64,000 nucleotides of DNA from CAVVAY01 sp963746465 (GTDB lineage: Bacteria; Actinomycetota; Actinomycetes; JACCUZ01). Location of the stretch: NCBI GenBank assembly GCA_963746465.1, contig CAVVAY010000004.1, positions 124,001 to 188,000 on the forward strand, given 5' to 3'. How positions within the stretch are numbered: the first letter of the stretch is position 1; the number at the start of each line of letters is the position of its first letter. The notes below the pieces were generated by a model. It was not told where the DNA came from. It worked only from the letters and a program-made list of their open reading frames with translations, and ran no database searches. Positions 44,595-52,895 of this stretch are shown piece after piece. A program made the position numbers and the translations under genes.

Positions 44595-44600
44595 TAGAGT
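44595..44600 (+). promoter_or_regulatory. candidate -10 box (TAGAGT), leaderless lipoprotein transcript
   Basis: TAGAGT ends 6 nt before ATG 44607 and no Shine-Dalgarno is present, which suggests a leaderless message for the lipoprotein gene. Confidence 0.4.
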
Positions 44601-44606
44601 GCCCGG

Positions 44607-45395
44607 ATGCTCAGACGGCTGCTAGGACCGGTGCTGGTGGTGGGGCTGCTCACGAGCTGCGCTGGAAGCAAGGCGGAGGACGACACCGCGGCGGAGGCCA
44701 GCCGCTCTGGTCGGGCGTCCTCGTCGCCGAGCCCCAGTGCGTCGACCCGTCAGGTGGACCCGAACGGCTTTCCTCTCCCGGAGCGGCCGGACTGCGCCGC
44801 CGGCGCCGGCGGTAACTACGTCCGGGCCACGACCAGCGAAGGCAACGGCGTCGGCTTCCTGCTGATCGGCACAGGCGCTGGTGGGGTCGTGCTCGGGCCG
44901 CAGGACGACGGCGACATCTGCCAGATGCTGCCGTACGCCGAGGAGCTGGCGACGAGATACCGGGTAGTTCTCTTCGACTGGAAGGAGCCGAGGCCCGAGC
45001 TGCCCGTCCTCGCTGCAGCCACGCTGCGCAAAGCCGGGGCGAACAAGATCGTGCTGGGCGGGGCCTCATACGGCGGGGCCCTTGCGCTGTCCGAGGCGTA
45101 CCGGGTGCGGCCACGTCTGGCCGGCGTCGTGTCGTTCGGCGGAGAGCTGACGTTGCCCGGCTTCGACGGGCGAGACGGCATCAAGAAGTGGCAGGGGCCG
45201 CTGTTGGCGCTCGGCAGCGAGGAGGACGACTTCTTCGACCGTCAGGACGCGCGACAGCTGCGCCGGCTGCACCCGGGACCGGAGACAGTCGTGATGGTCC
45301 CGGGTCATGCGCATGGCGTCGACCTGCTGGACGACCCACGCCAGGCCCGAGTCCGCGCCGCGGTCGACCGCTTCCTCGCAGACGTCCTCGGTTGA
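44607..45395 (+). CDS. alpha/beta-hydrolase-fold lipoprotein
   Basis: 262 residues. Signal peptide and lipobox (LVVGLLTSC, Cys19), a Ser/Thr-rich spacer (SRSGRASSSPSPSASTRQV), then an alpha/beta-hydrolase core: strand VGFLLIGTGAGGVVLG, nucleophile elbow LGGASYGGALALSEAY (G-A-S-Y-G), a late acid region (LALGSEEDDFFD), and His in MVPGHAHGVDLLDDP. Probably a cell-surface esterase or related hydrolase; substrate unknown. Alone on its strand, 87 nt upstream of the convergent small ABM-like gene. Confidence 0.85.
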   Translation: MLRRLLGPVLVVGLLTSCAGSKAEDDTAAEASRSGRASSSPSPSASTRQVDPNGFPLPERPDCAAGAGGNYVRATTSEGNGVGFLLIGTGAGGVVLGPQDDGDICQMLPYAEELATRYRVVLFDWKEPRPELPVLAAATLRKAGANKIVLGGASYGGALALSEAYRVRPRLAGVVSFGGELTLPGFDGRDGIKKWQGPLLALGSEEDDFFDRQDARQLRRLHPGPETVVMVPGHAHGVDLLDDPRQARVRAAVDRFLADVLG

Positions 45396-45488
45396 CCTTG
45401 GAGCGGCCGGCTCCGGCGGTGTCCCGACAGGTAGCGGCGGCCACCCGGAGTAGGAGAACCCTCAGCGCGTGCCGGGAGACGACAGGTG

Positions 45489-45764
45489 TCAGCCGCTGCG
45501 GATGACGCGGTAGATCGTCTCGGATCTCGGCGTGGGACGGGGGATGTCGTTCCAACCGATCGCGTCCGCCCGGGCACCGATGGCGGCTTTCACGGCCGCT
45601 GGGTCGGTGCCGTCCTCGAAGAACGCGATCGACAGACCGTTGCCGGTTGCCGGGTCGAGAAGGTGGTATGCGTCGAGGACGCCCGGGACGCTCTTGGCAG
45701 CGTCGATGACCCATTGCCGATCGTCATCCGGCATCGGCTCCCACACAGCAATCCTTGCGATCAT
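45489..45764 (-). CDS. small protein of the dimeric alpha/beta-barrel type
   Basis: 91 residues, starting MIARIAVWEPMPDDDRQWVI. The pattern of strand, helix (DDRQWVIDAAKSVPGVLDAY), strand (HLLDPATGNGLSIAFFEDG) and helix (DPAAVKAAIGARADAIGW) fits the antibiotic-biosynthesis monooxygenase/stress-responsive barrel fold. No catalytic residues can be assigned. It is divergent from the SDR gene, with a 69-bp shared intergenic space. Confidence 0.65.
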   Translation of the reverse strand: MIARIAVWEPMPDDDRQWVIDAAKSVPGVLDAYHLLDPATGNGLSIAFFEDGTDPAAVKAAIGARADAIGWNDIPRPTPRSETIYRVIRSG

Positions 45765-45833
45765 TCGTCACCCACCTCCGGCAGGAGCGTAGTGCCACCG
45801 GCGTGATCTCTGGTGACGTGCGAACCTTGAGGA

Positions 45834-46628
45834 ATGATCTTCAGCCAAGGTGGACGCTTCGATGGCGCAGCCGTGATGGTGACTGGTGGCGCCCACGGCA
45901 TCGGCCGAGCATGTTCTGTTCGTCTCGCGGGCGAAGGCGCACGGGTCGCGGTGACGGACCTGGACGAGGCTGCCGCTCGCGAGGCGGTCGTGGAGCTCGC
46001 GCAGACCGGTGACCGTCGGCACCTCGCCATCCAGATGGACGTGACCGACACGTCGTCGGTCGAACAGGCGACACGCCGCGCTGCTTCTGAGCTCGGTCAG
46101 ATCGACACGTTGGTCAACGTCGCCGGTGGCGATACGGAGCACGGCACGTTCGAGGAGTCGGACGACGAGGTCTGGACGCGTCTGCTCGAGCTCAATCTGC
46201 TCGGTGTCGTCCGCTGTTGCCGCTCGGCCATCCCTCACCTGCGGCGCAGCACCAGGAGCCCGGCCATCGTGACCGTCAGCTCCATCAACGCCCTCACAGC
46301 GCTGGGCAGCGAGCCGTACTCGGCGGCGAAGGCCGGACTGATGTCCCTGACAACCAATCTCGCCGCCAGCCTCGGCCAGGACGGCATCCGGGTGAACGCG
46401 GTGGCGCCAGGCACGATCAGGACCCGCGTCTGGGACGCCCAGGAAGGCGGGGCCGATCGCCTCGCGCCGCTGTATCCGCTGGGGCGGGTCGGGGAACCAG
46501 AAGACGTAGCCGGAGCCGTTGCCTTCCTCGCATCCCGTGATGCTGCCTGGATAACGGGCCACACACTTCCGGTCGACGGCGGTCTGTTGACCGGAGGCAG
46601 TGGCCGGATGGATATCGGCCTTCGGTAG
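45834..46628 (+). CDS. short-chain dehydrogenase/reductase
   Basis: 264 residues. Classical SDR: cofactor loop VTGGAHGIGRACSVRLAGEG (TGGxxGIG), D-rich adenine pocket (VAVTDLDEAAA, favours NAD), NVAGGDTEHGTF, catalytic Ser (IVTVSSINALTA) and YxxxK (YSAAKAGLMSL), with the C-terminal GHTLPVDGGLLTGGS. It reduces or oxidises a carbonyl/alcohol; the substrate is unknown. ATG 45834 is used. Convergent with the VOC gene, 33 nt apart. Confidence 0.9.
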   Translation: MIFSQGGRFDGAAVMVTGGAHGIGRACSVRLAGEGARVAVTDLDEAAAREAVVELAQTGDRRHLAIQMDVTDTSSVEQATRRAASELGQIDTLVNVAGGDTEHGTFEESDDEVWTRLLELNLLGVVRCCRSAIPHLRRSTRSPAIVTVSSINALTALGSEPYSAAKAGLMSLTTNLAASLGQDGIRVNAVAPGTIRTRVWDAQEGGADRLAPLYPLGRVGEPEDVAGAVAFLASRDAAWITGHTLPVDGGLLTGGSGRMDIGLR

Positions 46629-46661
46629 GGCCAAAGCGACCTGTGGAGGACCGCCGATCAG

Positions 46662-47381
46662 TTACGTGGTGAGCACACAGAACTCGTTGCCATCGGGATC
46701 GGCCATCCACGTCCGGCTGACCTCGCTACCGTGCACGTCGGCCCGAGTGGCCCCGAGGGCGATGAGCCGGTCGACCTCCGCCTGCTGATCCCCGTCCGGG
46801 GCGGGAGCGACCTCGAAGTGCATCCGGTTCTTCTCGGTCTTCTCCCTCACCGGCGGACCGCCCCAGGCGATCTTGGTGCCGCCGCTCGGCGACTGGATCG
46901 CGGTCTCCTGGTCCTGGTCCCAGACCAACGGCCAGCCGAGGGCCCCGCTCCAGAAGCAGCCGACCTCCCGGGAACCGTCACAGGCCAGCTCGCCGAGGAA
47001 TCCGCAGCCGGCGAGGAAGCTGTTGCCGGGCGGGATCACGCAGAACTCGTTGCCCTCAGGGTCGGCGAGCACGACGTGCTCCTCCTCGGGAAGCTGCCCG
47101 ACGTCGAGGTGCCGGCCGCCGAGGCCGAGCGCCCGAGCCACCGTCTGCTGCTGGTCCTCGAGGGAGCTGCTCGTCAGGTGCAGGTGGATCTGGTTCAGGC
47201 CGGTCTTCGGCTGCAACGTCGGAGCGAATCGGATCCGGAAGCCCGTGCCGTCGGCCGGCAGGAGGGCGACGCCGTCCTCGGCGTCGGTGGCAGGCTCCCG
47301 ACCCAGGACGCCGGCCCAGAAGTGGGCAAGACGGCCTGGGTCGTTCGCGTCGATGCTGAGCGCGAGGAGGTGAGACGTCAT
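46662..47381 (-). CDS. two-domain VOC (glyoxalase-like) protein
   Basis: 239 residues in two beta-alpha-beta-beta-beta units of the VOC superfamily: first SIDANDPGRLAHFWAGVLG with VLADPEGNEFCVIPPGNSF, second GCFWSGALGWPLVWDQDQET with VSRTWMADPDGNEFCVLTT. His and Glu metal ligands occur in QIHLHLTSSS and RMHFEVAP. Typical of fosfomycin/bleomycin-resistance and dioxygenase relatives, but activity cannot be assigned. ATG 47381 overlaps the upstream stop (ATGA), so it is the last gene of a three-gene operon. Confidence 0.87.
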   Translation of the reverse strand: MTSHLLALSIDANDPGRLAHFWAGVLGREPATDAEDGVALLPADGTGFRIRFAPTLQPKTGLNQIHLHLTSSSLEDQQQTVARALGLGGRHLDVGQLPEEEHVVLADPEGNEFCVIPPGNSFLAGCGFLGELACDGSREVGCFWSGALGWPLVWDQDQETAIQSPSGGTKIAWGGPPVREKTEKNRMHFEVAPAPDGDQQAEVDRLIALGATRADVHGSEVSRTWMADPDGNEFCVLTT

Positions 47382-48220
47382 GGATGCTGAGTCTGGCTGA
47401 ACAGCGCGTCGACGCTCGGCAACCCCTCGAAGCGGGAGAACGTTCCGGCCTCTGCGATCTCCTGGGCCGCCTGCAGGAAGCCGCCCCAGGCGGCGCGTGC
47501 GAGCGTTCCCCCCACGCTGATCCGCCGTACGCCGAGTGCCGCCGCCTCTGCGACCGTGATGAACGGCGCGTTGACCAGCAGGTTCACCGGCTTCGGGGAC
47601 ACGGCGGCGACGACGGCCTGGACCTGTTCGACGGTCTCGATCCGCGGGGCGTAGAGGCAGTCAGCGCCGGCGTCGGAGTAGGCGCGAAGACGCCGGACCG
47701 TCTCGTCGATGTCCGGCCGTCCGACGACGAAGCCTTCGGAGCGACCGGTGAGAACGATGCCGGTGCCGCTGTCGTCGATCGCTTGCCGCGCGGCCCTGAT
47801 CCGCTCGACAGCCAGTGCGACGTCGTACAGCGGATCCGCCGCATCACCGGTGGAGTCCTCGATGGACAGCCCGGCGACCCCGGTGCCGGTGGCGAGCACG
47901 ACGTTCGCGTGGACCTGCTCAGGGTCGACCGCGAAGCCACCCTCGAAGTCGGCGTTGACCGGCACGTCGACGGCGCCGACGACGGCCCGGAGGTGCTCGA
48001 GCGTCTCGTCGAGCCGGGCCTGGGTGTCGGGCCGGCCGAGCGTCCAGGCGAGACCGGCGCTCGTGGTCGCGAGCGCCGGGAAGCCCAGCTGTTCGAGGGC
48101 GCGTGCGCTCCCGACGTCCCACGGGTTGGGCATGACGAAGCAGCCCGAGGAGTGCAGTCGGCGGAAGGCCGCGGACCGCTGCGAGTGGTGGGTGCTCGCC
48201 CCACCGTCCGCCGAGGTCAG
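47378..48220 (-). CDS. isocitrate lyase/PEP mutase family enzyme, probable CTG start
   Basis: 280 residues if started at CTG 48220, or 251 from ATG 48133. The family's N-terminal helix (RSAAFRRLHSSGCFVMPNPW, then DVGSARALEQLGF) is in frame upstream of ATG 48133, and the only start that keeps it is the CTG that overlaps the TGA of the preceding gene (CTGA). Further motifs are LATTSAGLAWTLGRP, VPVNADFEGGFAVDPEQVHA, GVAGLSIEDSTGD and GADCLYAPRIETVEQVQA. Members cleave or rearrange C-C or C-P bonds of 2-methylisocitrate-like acids or are oxaloacetate hydrolases; substrate unknown. Confidence 0.86.
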   Translation of the reverse strand: MTSADGGASTHHSQRSAAFRRLHSSGCFVMPNPWDVGSARALEQLGFPALATTSAGLAWTLGRPDTQARLDETLEHLRAVVGAVDVPVNADFEGGFAVDPEQVHANVVLATGTGVAGLSIEDSTGDAADPLYDVALAVERIRAARQAIDDSGTGIVLTGRSEGFVVGRPDIDETVRRLRAYSDAGADCLYAPRIETVEQVQAVVAAVSPKPVNLLVNAPFITVAEAAALGVRRISVGGTLARAAWGGFLQAAQEIAEAGTFSRFEGLPSVDALFSQTQHP

Positions 48221-48537
48221 GAGCCAGGCTTCTGGTAGTTCACCGTCCGCCGCAGCGCGTCGTCGATCTGCTCGACGGTGAGCAGCTTGGTGGTGCGGCA
48301 GCTGACCGCTCCGCTGCCGTTGATCGCGATGGCCACGGCCGCGGCAGCCTCGTCGTCGGGGACCTCGGCGATGGCGAACACGTCGGTGTCACCGAACGCG
48401 AAGTGGAACGACTCCAGCCGACCGCCCATCGCCTCCAGCATGGTCGACACCGCGTCGACCCGGGACTTCGCGCCGGCCGCGCGGACCCCCTCCATGCCCT
48501 CGGCGGTGTAGTTGGCGCTGATCAGGTACTTGGGCAT
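48217..48537 (-). CDS. GYD-domain protein
   Basis: 106 residues from ATG 48537 (MPKYLISANYTAEGMEGVRA). The family of small ferredoxin-like GYD proteins has this start, GYD-like turns (FHFAFGDTDVFAIAEVPDDE) and a C-terminal AINGSGAVSCRTTKLLTVEQ helix. They are often stress-related and of unknown function. The first gene of a three-gene run (GYD, isocitrate-lyase-like, VOC) with 4-nt overlaps. Confidence 0.82.
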   Translation of the reverse strand: MPKYLISANYTAEGMEGVRAAGAKSRVDAVSTMLEAMGGRLESFHFAFGDTDVFAIAEVPDDEAAAAVAIAINGSGAVSCRTTKLLTVEQIDDALRRTVNYQKPGS

Positions 48538-48686
48538 GAGCCCACCTTCCGATCGAGGGGTCCAGAGCCTGCACGCTAATCCGACCCCCGGGCTTGTCAA
48601 CGCACAAATGACCCAGGTCGTCGGTGGCCGTGGGTCGAGCAGTACTCGGTTGCCCGGATCGCGCTGCGGCCGCGAAGATCCACGCC

Positions 48687-49527
48687 ATGCCCGACCTCGC
48701 CGCGCACGACGGAACCCGGCTCGCGTACCGCCTCTTCGGCGAGGGCGACCCGCTGATCTGCCTGCCCGGCGGACCGATGCAGGACGCCGACTACCTCGGG
48801 AAGCTGGGCGGCCTGTCCGCGCACCGGCAGCTGGTCATGGCGGACCCTCGCGGCACCGGCCGGTCGGCGATATCCGAGGACGCCGCCGCCTACCGCTGCG
48901 ACCGGCTGGTCGACGACCTCGAGGCAGTGCGCGAGCACCTGGGGCTCGAGCGCTTCGACCTGCTCGCGCACTGTGCCGGCGGCGAACCTCGCGATGCTCT
49001 ACGTCTCCCGGCATCCGGACCGGGTCGGCAGGCTTGCCCTGATCACGCCGAGCACCCGAGCCGTCGGCATCGAGGCGAGCGGGGAGTCCCGGCTGGCCAC
49101 GGCCCGCCTCCGTTCCGCTGAGGCGTGGTTCCCGGCGGCCTACGCGGCTCTCGAGGCCATCGTGGCGGGCAACGCCACCGAGGACGCCTGGCGGGCCATC
49201 GACCCCTTCTTCTACGGCCGCTGGGACGCGGCGGCTCGAGCCCACCAGGCGGCCCAGGACGGCCGTCGCAACGAGGCAGCCGCCCTCGCCTTCGGAGCCG
49301 AAGGCGCGTTCGAGCCGGAGTCGACTCGCGCCGGTCTCGGTGCGTTCACCCACCCGGTCCTACTGCTCGCGGGCGAGGTCGACCTGAACACCGTCCCAGG
49401 CGTGGTCGCCGAGCTGGCCGAGCTGTTCCCGGACGCCGAGCTCGTCGTCCAACGGGGAGCGGGCCACTTCCCGTGGCTGGACGATGCCGACCGGTTCGTG
49501 ACCACGACTGCGACATACTTCGGGTGA
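48687..49527 (+). pseudogene. alpha/beta hydrolase (proline-iminopeptidase-like) split by an apparent frameshift
   Basis: ATG 48687 gives MPDLAAHDGTRLAYRLFGEG, DPLICLPGGPMQDADYLGKL, MADPRGTGRSAISED and FDLLAHCAGG, then the frame is lost. The next frame resumes at ANLAMLYVSRHPDRVGRLAL and runs to the His loop RGAGHFPWLDDADRFV at 49527. GCCGGCGGCGAAC near 48980 would need to be GCCGGCGCGAAC, giving the elbow HCAGANLA, with Cys in place of the usual Ser. About 279 residues when joined. Confidence 0.8.
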
Positions 49528-49562
49528 AGCCCGCGGCCGAATCGAGTCCAGGAGGTAGTCGG

Positions 49563-49988
49563 GTGGCAGAGCGAGGGTTCCCCCACGTCCGGCAGGTGGT
49601 GCTGGACTGCACCGACGCGCGGAGGCTCGCGGAGTTCTACCGCGAGCTCCTCGGGTGGCACTACCGCCCGGGCGACGAGCCACCGGCTCCCGGCGAGGCC
49701 GACCCTCGGGGGGAGGACTGGCTGGTGCTGCGGAACCCCGACGGCGTCGGCATGGCGTTCCAGCAGGTGACCGAGCTGCCCGAGCCCACCTGGCCGGACA
49801 GCACGCAGCCGCAACAGCTGCACCTGGACATGACGGTGCCCTCGGTGGAGGACCTCGACGTCCAGCACGAGCGCGCCATGTCTCTCGACGCCCGCCTGCT
49901 CCACGACCGTTCGGAAGACCCCGAGGAACCCCTCCGGGTGTACGCCGACCTCGCCGGGCACCCCTTCTGCATCTTCGTCGCCGGCTGA
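49563..49988 (+). CDS. VOC-family (glyoxalase-like) protein
   Basis: 141 residues from GTG 49563, behind AGGAGG with 8 nt spacing; an earlier GTG (49524) overlaps the hydrolase stop but lacks a ribosome site. One VOC domain pair: HVRQVVLDCTDARRLAEFYR, GWHYRPGDEPPAPGEADPR, LVLRNPDGVGMAFQQVTELP, HLDMTVPSVEDLDVQHERAM, VYADLAGHPFCIFVAG. His (HLDM) and His (GHPF) are in metal-ligand positions. Substrate unknown. It is co-directional with the hydrolase and probably co-transcribed. Confidence 0.88.
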   Translation: MAERGFPHVRQVVLDCTDARRLAEFYRELLGWHYRPGDEPPAPGEADPRGEDWLVLRNPDGVGMAFQQVTELPEPTWPDSTQPQQLHLDMTVPSVEDLDVQHERAMSLDARLLHDRSEDPEEPLRVYADLAGHPFCIFVAG

Positions 49989-49989
49989 G

Positions 49990-50735
49990 CTAGCGTCCGG
50001 TCACCACACGCAGCAGGCCCTCACTCACCTCGCGGATCTGTCCCGCGGCGGCGGTGCGGCCCAGCTCCACGGTGACCGCTCGACCGTCGAGCCGGTCGTT
50101 GTACCAGCCGGTCAACGTGCCGTGGCAGCCGCCGTTGCAGTCGAAGGACCGCACCGGCAGGCCGGTCTCCCGGCTCAGCCGCCGCACCAGGGTCATCGAC
50201 TTCGCGCGGTAGGAGTCCACGCCGTACAACGGCTGGTGGAAGACCAGCGCGGTGTCCGGGCTGACCTCGCGCAGGAACGCCGCCATCGCCTGGGTCTCCG
50301 GCTCGCTGGCCGGCGACGGCCCGGACCAGGTCGGCGTGCCGGCGCCGGCGCGCACCCAGAACCGCGGGAAGTTGCGGTTGAGGTCGACGCCGCGGGCGTT
50401 GGTACGGCGGTCGGCGGCCGTCCCGTCGGGGTTCATCGTCCGCACCAGCCACAGGTCCAGCCCGGCGGGCAGCGGCGCGCTCCGCAGCTCTCGTATGACG
50501 CGCATCCCGGCCCGCTCGTCGCCGTGCATGGTGCCCACCACCAGTGCGGTGCGGGTCGCTCCGTCGGTCCATCGGTGCACCGCGACGACGGCACGGCCCT
50601 GCACCGACGTGCCGATCCGCACCGAGGTCTGGTGCACTTCCGCCGCACCGGCCGGGGCGGTCCAGGTGGCTCCGAGCATGACCACGGCACCACGGCCACC
50701 ACGACCAGCGGGCGAAGACGACGCATGGGCGGCAT
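49990..50735 (-). CDS. secreted M14-family zinc carboxypeptidase-like protein, signal region frameshifted
   Basis: The mature part is an intact M14 domain: GTMHGDERAGMRVIREL (HxxE zinc motif), TNARGVDLNRNFPRFWV, TALVFHQPLYGVDSYRAKSM (third ligand His) and GRAVTVELGRT (catalytic Glu), about 215 residues. It likely cuts a peptidoglycan or peptide C-terminus outside the cell. The signal peptide MRRLRPLVVVAVV (ATG 50726 or 50735) is in another frame from LGATWTAPAGAAEVHQ; a one-base loss in the GTGGTGGCCGTGGTGCCGTG stretch near 50690-50705 would explain it. Without the shift the signal would be only about 10 residues long. Confidence 0.75.
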
Positions 50736-50759
50736 CCTCGCAGGACCTGTCGGTACGCC

Positions 50760-51995
50760 GTGGCAGCATCGGCTGCTGTGACCACGACGCCGGTGCGCCT
50801 GACCGCTGCGCGCGCCCGGCGGGTCGCCATCGCCGCCCAGGGCCTGGCAGCGCCGAGGCCGGCCAACCCCACCATGCGGCACCTGACGAGCACCGTGGAA
50901 CGCATCGGCCTCCTGCAGATCGACAGCGTGAACGTGCTGTCCCGCGCGCACTACCTGCCGCTGTTCTCCCGGTTGGGCCCCTACGACCGGGCACTGCTCG
51001 ACCGGGCCAGCAGCCGGGCGCCGCGCCGACTCGTCGAGTACTGGGCGCACGAGGCCAGCCTGGTCCCGCCCACGACGCAGCGGCTGCTGCGCTGGCGGAT
51101 GCGGCGCAGCGAGGAGGCCTGGGGCGGCATCCGGTCGATCGCCGCGCAACGCCCTGACCTCGTGCAGGCCGTGCGCGACGAGCTCAAGGCCCGCACCGTG
51201 CCGATGACCGCAGGACAGGTCGAGAAGGCACTCGAGCACGACCTCCCGCGCGGCAAGGTCGACTGGGGGTGGAACTGGTCGGAGGTCAAGCGCGCACTGG
51301 AGTTCCTCTTCTACGCCGGCGAGATCAGCTCCGCCGGCCGCACCACCTCCTTCGAGCGCCGCTACGCCGTGCCGGAACGGGTGCTGCCCCGTGCGGTGGT
51401 CGAGGCGCCCGACCCCACCGACGAGGAGGCGTTCCTCGAGCTGACCCGGATCGCGGCCCGGGCCCACGGCGTCGCGTCGGAGCCCTGCCTGCGCGACTAC
51501 TTCCGGCTGCGGCCGGAGGACTCCCAGAACGCCGTCGCCGCACTGGTCGACTCCGGCGAGCTGCTCCCGGTCGAGGTCGAGGGCTGGCGGCGGCCGGGGT
51601 ACCTGCACCGGGAGGCGCGGCTGCCGCGCCGGGTGTCGGCCCGGGCGCTGCTCGTGCCGTTCGACCCGCTGGTCTGGTTCCGCTGGCGGGCCGAGACGCT
51701 GTTCGACTTCCGCTACCGGATCGAGATCTACGTCCCTGCTGACAAGCGGATCTACGGCTACTACGTGCTGCCGTTCCTGCTGGGGGAACGGCTGGTCGCC
51801 CGGGTCGACCTCAAGGCCGACCGGCAGGCCGGCGCCCTGCTCGTCCGGTCGGCGTACGCCGAGGTCCACGCCCCGCCCGAGACCGCCGAGGAGCTGGCCG
51901 GCGAGCTGCGGCAGATGGCGGGCTGGCTCGGCCTGTCCGACGTGGTGGTCGAGCCGCGCGGTGACCTGGCCGCCGCGCTACGGGCGGCGACCTGA
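50760..51995 (+). CDS. YcaQ/AlkX-like winged-helix DNA glycosylase
   Basis: 411 residues from GTG 50760 (or 405 from GTG 50778). The HTH_42 fold is recognised by RHLTSTVERIGLLQIDSVNV with the QxD motif that defines the YcaQ/AlkX branch (catalytic Gln and Asp), LSRAHYLPLFSRLGPYDRAL, LVEYWAHEASLVPPTT, RYAVPERVLPRAVVEAPDP and LVPFDPLVWFRWRAETLFDF. These enzymes release interstrand-crosslinked or alkylated purines. Streptomyces relatives protect against DNA-damaging antibiotics. Ends overlap the methyltransferase tail by 18 nt, convergent. Confidence 0.88.
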   Translation: MAASAAVTTTPVRLTAARARRVAIAAQGLAAPRPANPTMRHLTSTVERIGLLQIDSVNVLSRAHYLPLFSRLGPYDRALLDRASSRAPRRLVEYWAHEASLVPPTTQRLLRWRMRRSEEAWGGIRSIAAQRPDLVQAVRDELKARTVPMTAGQVEKALEHDLPRGKVDWGWNWSEVKRALEFLFYAGEISSAGRTTSFERRYAVPERVLPRAVVEAPDPTDEEAFLELTRIAARAHGVASEPCLRDYFRLRPEDSQNAVAALVDSGELLPVEVEGWRRPGYLHREARLPRRVSARALLVPFDPLVWFRWRAETLFDFRYRIEIYVPADKRIYGYYVLPFLLGERLVARVDLKADRQAGALLVRSAYAEVHAPPETAEELAGELRQMAGWLGLSDVVVEPRGDLAAALRAAT

Positions 51996-52838
51996 GGCCA
52001 GCAGGCTGAGCCCAGGGAAGTCGAGACCGGTCGGCGACTCGTACTCGGCGGCCGCGTCCCGGAGGCGGGACCGCAGCTCGTCCCGCGCGCCGGCCGGCAT
52101 CGCCGCGATGATCCCGGCGAGCGGACCTGCGAGTGCAGAGGTGCGCAGCCACCACTCGTCGAACGACCCGACCTGCATCGGGACGGGGTGCCGCACCACG
52201 TCGACCTCGACGAACCCGGCCGTGACGAAGAGGTCCTCGAGCTGCTGGGCGTCGGCCAGGGCGAACGGCCCGACGGCGCCGGCTGGCGCGTCCGGCACAC
52301 CGGCCTGGGCACGCACCAGGTCGAACGGCAGCCGCAGCCAGGGGTTGGCGGCCGGCGGTCCCCACACCGCGACGGCAGCGCGCCCGCCAGGCCGCAGCAC
52401 CCGGAACACCTCCTGCACGGCCCGTCCCGGGTCCAGGGCGAACATCAGCCCCTCGCGGCAGACGACGACGTCGTAGGAGGCATCCGGCTCGTCGATCGCG
52501 TCCAGGTCCAGCTCGCGGACCCGCACCTGGGTCAGCCCGCGGGCCGCGGCCCGCCGAGCCGCCTTCGCGGTCATGGCGGGCACGACGTCCGAGAGCACCA
52601 CCTCGCCAATCGGGCCCACCCGGGCTGCCGCTGCCAGCCCGGTGCCACCGGTGCCGCAGGCGAGCTCCAGCAGCCGGTCGCCCGCAGCGGGAGCCGTCGC
52701 GCGCAGCATGGCCTCGGTCAGGTCGCCGGCCCGGGCCTCCAGGAAGTCCGCGTGCTCCTCCCATGCGTCGGCGACCGACGCCCACATGGTCTGCAGGTGA
52801 GCCCGACGGGTGGCGAGGTCCGGGGGAGAGACGGTCAT
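51978..52838 (-). CDS. class I SAM-dependent methyltransferase
   Basis: 286 residues from ATG 52838. SAM motif I is LLELACGTGGTGLAAAARVG, followed by EVVLSDVVPAMTAKAARRAA and the post-II region YDVVVCREGLMFALDPGRAV and FRVLRPGGRAAVAVW, as in the UbiE/Methyltransf_11 group. The C-terminus ends LDFPGLSLLASGRRP. Divergent from a TetR regulator with only 57 bp between starts, so control by that regulator is likely. Substrate unknown. Confidence 0.9.
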   Translation of the reverse strand: MTVSPPDLATRRAHLQTMWASVADAWEEHADFLEARAGDLTEAMLRATAPAAGDRLLELACGTGGTGLAAAARVGPIGEVVLSDVVPAMTAKAARRAAARGLTQVRVRELDLDAIDEPDASYDVVVCREGLMFALDPGRAVQEVFRVLRPGGRAAVAVWGPPAANPWLRLPFDLVRAQAGVPDAPAGAVGPFALADAQQLEDLFVTAGFVEVDVVRHPVPMQVGSFDEWWLRTSALAGPLAGIIAAMPAGARDELRSRLRDAAAEYESPTGLDFPGLSLLASGRRP

Positions 52839-52895
52839 GACGCGCCTTCTTTCGATACAGTGAGTGAGTAATGAATTCTCTGTTAAGGTAGCCGA
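52839..52895. promoter_or_regulatory. AT-rich divergent promoter/operator space (methyltransferase-TetR)
   Basis: 57 bp, clearly more AT-rich than its surroundings (TGAGTAATGAATTCTCTG, GTTAAGGTAG). ACAG (52858-52861) and CTGT (52881-52884) frame a GAATTC-centred segment, and GTGAGTGAGTAA is a short direct repeat. It is the natural place for both promoters and the TetR operator. Confidence 0.4.
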
